This document shows positions 62,935 through 64,000 of a stretch of 64,000 nucleotides of DNA, piece by piece. The translations under genes and the position numbers were made by a program. Origin of the DNA: Paraburkholderia sp. BL25I1N1 (GTDB lineage Bacteria; Pseudomonadota; Gammaproteobacteria; Burkholderiales; Burkholderiaceae); NCBI RefSeq assembly GCF_003002025.1, contig NZ_PVZB01000027.1, forward strand, positions 1 through 64,000, given 5' to 3'. The notes below the pieces were generated by a model. It did no database searches. It saw only the letters and a program-made list of their open reading frames with translations, and was not told the DNA's origin. Position 1 is the first letter of the stretch, and each line of letters begins with the position of its first letter.

Positions 62935-63897
62935 CTAGCTGGTCAGATCAGACGATATTCCAGGTAAGTTCGATACCGCCTCTTCCCGGATGCACTCTCC
63001 GAGAAGCATGGGTGCCCGAGAATCGAGATCCGCTCTGCGATAGAGCACCACCTCGCCGAGTTGGGTAAGGGATGGCGTATTCATCAAAGATAGCCGTCCG
63101 CGCGCCGCATACTCGGTTGCATGCGACAGAGGAAGTATGGAAACGAACGGACCTCGCGCCATGAGCTCTACGTTCAACGCGATACTGCTTGATTCGACAC
63201 ACGAATCGTCGATGTTCAACCCTTCGGCCTCCATCAAGTGCGCGAGCGCGACGTAGGACGGGCTGCCTTGTTGAGGCACGAGCCACATGAACTCCTTCAA
63301 GTCTTTCACCGTGACGGATCTGCCGTGCGAGAGTGCATGAGAAGGGCCGGAGACAAACACGAATGGCTCGCTATACAGCGTTTCCGTCACAAGCGTCGGG
63401 TCGTCCTTTCCTCGGGCACGAGCAAGTACCAGGTCGATTTCGCCGATTCGCAGCATCTCCAGCAATTCATCCAGCGGTGCCTCGACAAACTCGACCGAGG
63501 CTGCCGGAGCCCGGGTCAAAAAGCTCATTATCGACTGCGAGATGAATGAAGGCGGCACAGCCGTAACCGAACCCAATGTCACACGTCCAGCCGTACCGGT
63601 AACAAGTGAGGCGACATCTTTTTGCGCCAGTCCTACCTGGCGAAGAATTTCTCGACCGCGGCGTGCAAGGACGGCCCCGACATCGGTCAAAAAAACCGCC
63701 TTCCCGACACGCTCTGTCACTGCGGCGCCCAATGCCTGTTCTATCTCCCCAATCTGTTTCGAGACTGTCGGCTGCGTGACATTGAAAGCCGCTGCGACCT
63801 TTGTGACCTGTTTCAGGTCGGCGAGCGCAACGAGCAGACGCAGATGCGAAAGCCGCAGTCCGCTGGAAAAGAATCGTTCAATCGGAGTAAGCATCAT
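62935..63897 (-). CDS. LysR-family transcriptional regulator
   Basis: 320 residues with winged helix (LRLLVALADLKQVTKVAAAFNVTQPTVSKQIGEIEQALGAAVTERVG) and effector domain (TAGRVTLGSVTAVPPSFISQSIMSF; LDELLEMLRIGEIDLVLAR), of the GbpR/CatM-like subgroup. Start: ATG at 63897, with a second ATG next to it and GGA upstream. A palindrome lies 14 bp before the start, fitting autoregulation. It is followed by the binding-protein and porin genes on the same strand, its likely targets. Confidence 0.88.
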   Translation of the reverse strand: MMLTPIERFFSSGLRLSHLRLLVALADLKQVTKVAAAFNVTQPTVSKQIGEIEQALGAAVTERVGKAVFLTDVGAVLARRGREILRQVGLAQKDVASLVTGTAGRVTLGSVTAVPPSFISQSIMSFLTRAPAASVEFVEAPLDELLEMLRIGEIDLVLARARGKDDPTLVTETLYSEPFVFVSGPSHALSHGRSVTVKDLKEFMWLVPQQGSPSYVALAHLMEAEGLNIDDSCVESSSIALNVELMARGPFVSILPLSHATEYAARGRLSLMNTPSLTQLGEVVLYRRADLDSRAPMLLGECIREEAVSNLPGISSDLTS

Positions 63898-63910
63898 GAA
63901 TTCCAAGGTT

Positions 63911-63928
63911 CATTACCTGTGGGTAATG
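63911..63928. promoter_or_regulatory. Operator candidate, copy A (7-4-7 perfect inverted repeat)
   Basis: CATTACC-TGTG-GGTAATG is a perfect inverted repeat located just upstream of the LysR start codon. The second copy stands before the orphan binding protein gene. Beyond it, to 64000, no gene is visible. Confidence 0.5.
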
Positions 63929-64000
63929 AGACGACCATAAAAGTGATTTGTCAATTCCGATTTCGATCCTCTACTCTCCCTGTTCTGGAGTTGGCTTCGC

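Overview
The gene content points to a high-GC betaproteobacterium of the Burkholderiaceae, most likely Paraburkholderia or Caballeronia and perhaps a secondary replicon. The clues are a DUF3331 protein, Burkholderia-type trimeric porins, a giant kinase/ATPase/histidine-kinase hybrid paired with a FixJ-type regulator, and many catabolic clusters each with its own LysR or AraC regulator. I saw no rRNA, tRNA, CRISPR array, intact insertion sequence or phage gene. Everything here is read by eye from the sequence; no database search was run.

Layout. 1-860: the end of an MdtN-type efflux operon (membrane fusion protein cut by the window edge, plus YtcA) and a truncated SulP transporter. 889-6953: a channel-like NAD-binding protein and a five-gene minus-strand operon (crotonase, class III CoA-transferase, acetoacetate-decarboxylase-like protein, acyl-CoA dehydrogenase, 3-hydroxyacyl-CoA dehydrogenase) that would activate and beta-oxidise a short acid. 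7441-16580: a signalling block of an 1846-residue hybrid kinase, a FixJ-like response regulator and a DUF4118/PAS histidine kinase. 17309-24055: an AraC regulator, then a minus-strand terminal-oxidase operon with three multihaem cytochromes c, oxidase subunits I and II and a small membrane subunit, headed by a receiver-only regulator; the subunit I frame carries an in-frame TGA at codon 13. 24056-28444: a gene-poor stretch with DUF3331, a CPA1 antiporter and a broken AraC gene.

28532-35747: a mandelate cluster (benzoylformate decarboxylase, benzaldehyde dehydrogenase, aromatic-acid MFS transporter, mandelate dehydrogenase) with a divergent LysR regulator. 36057-48270: a sulfone/sulfur-scavenging island. 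It has two DszC/SfnB-like flavin enzymes, a sigma-54 activator of SfnR type, and one long plus-strand operon running FMN reductase, dimethylsulfone monooxygenase, a truncated AMP-binding protein and a complete branched-chain-amino-acid-type ABC transporter. Good -24/-12 promoter matches precede two of its transcription units. 48286-51109: an aldo/keto reductase remnant, an NmrA-like protein and a beta-lactamase-fold hydrolase facing a LysR gene. 52071-64000: a hydroxy/sugar-acid cluster (IlvD/Edd dehydratase, FMN-dependent 2-hydroxyacid dehydrogenase, D-2-hydroxyacid dehydrogenase, HIBADH-family reductase) with divergent porin and MHS transporter, then a second porin, an orphan LivK-type binding protein and a LysR gene.

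The three most interesting signals are: (1) the sulfone operon that couples SfnG to its own Liv-type importer and a degenerate AMP-binding protein; (2) a promoter-like element of about 70 bp present three times around the signalling block, with a conserved far-upstream half and a TAGAAT/TAGCAT -10 box but no -35, suggesting a local regulon of the kinase/FixJ system; (3) paired inverted repeats of identical geometry beside the terminal LysR gene and upstream of the orphan binding protein.
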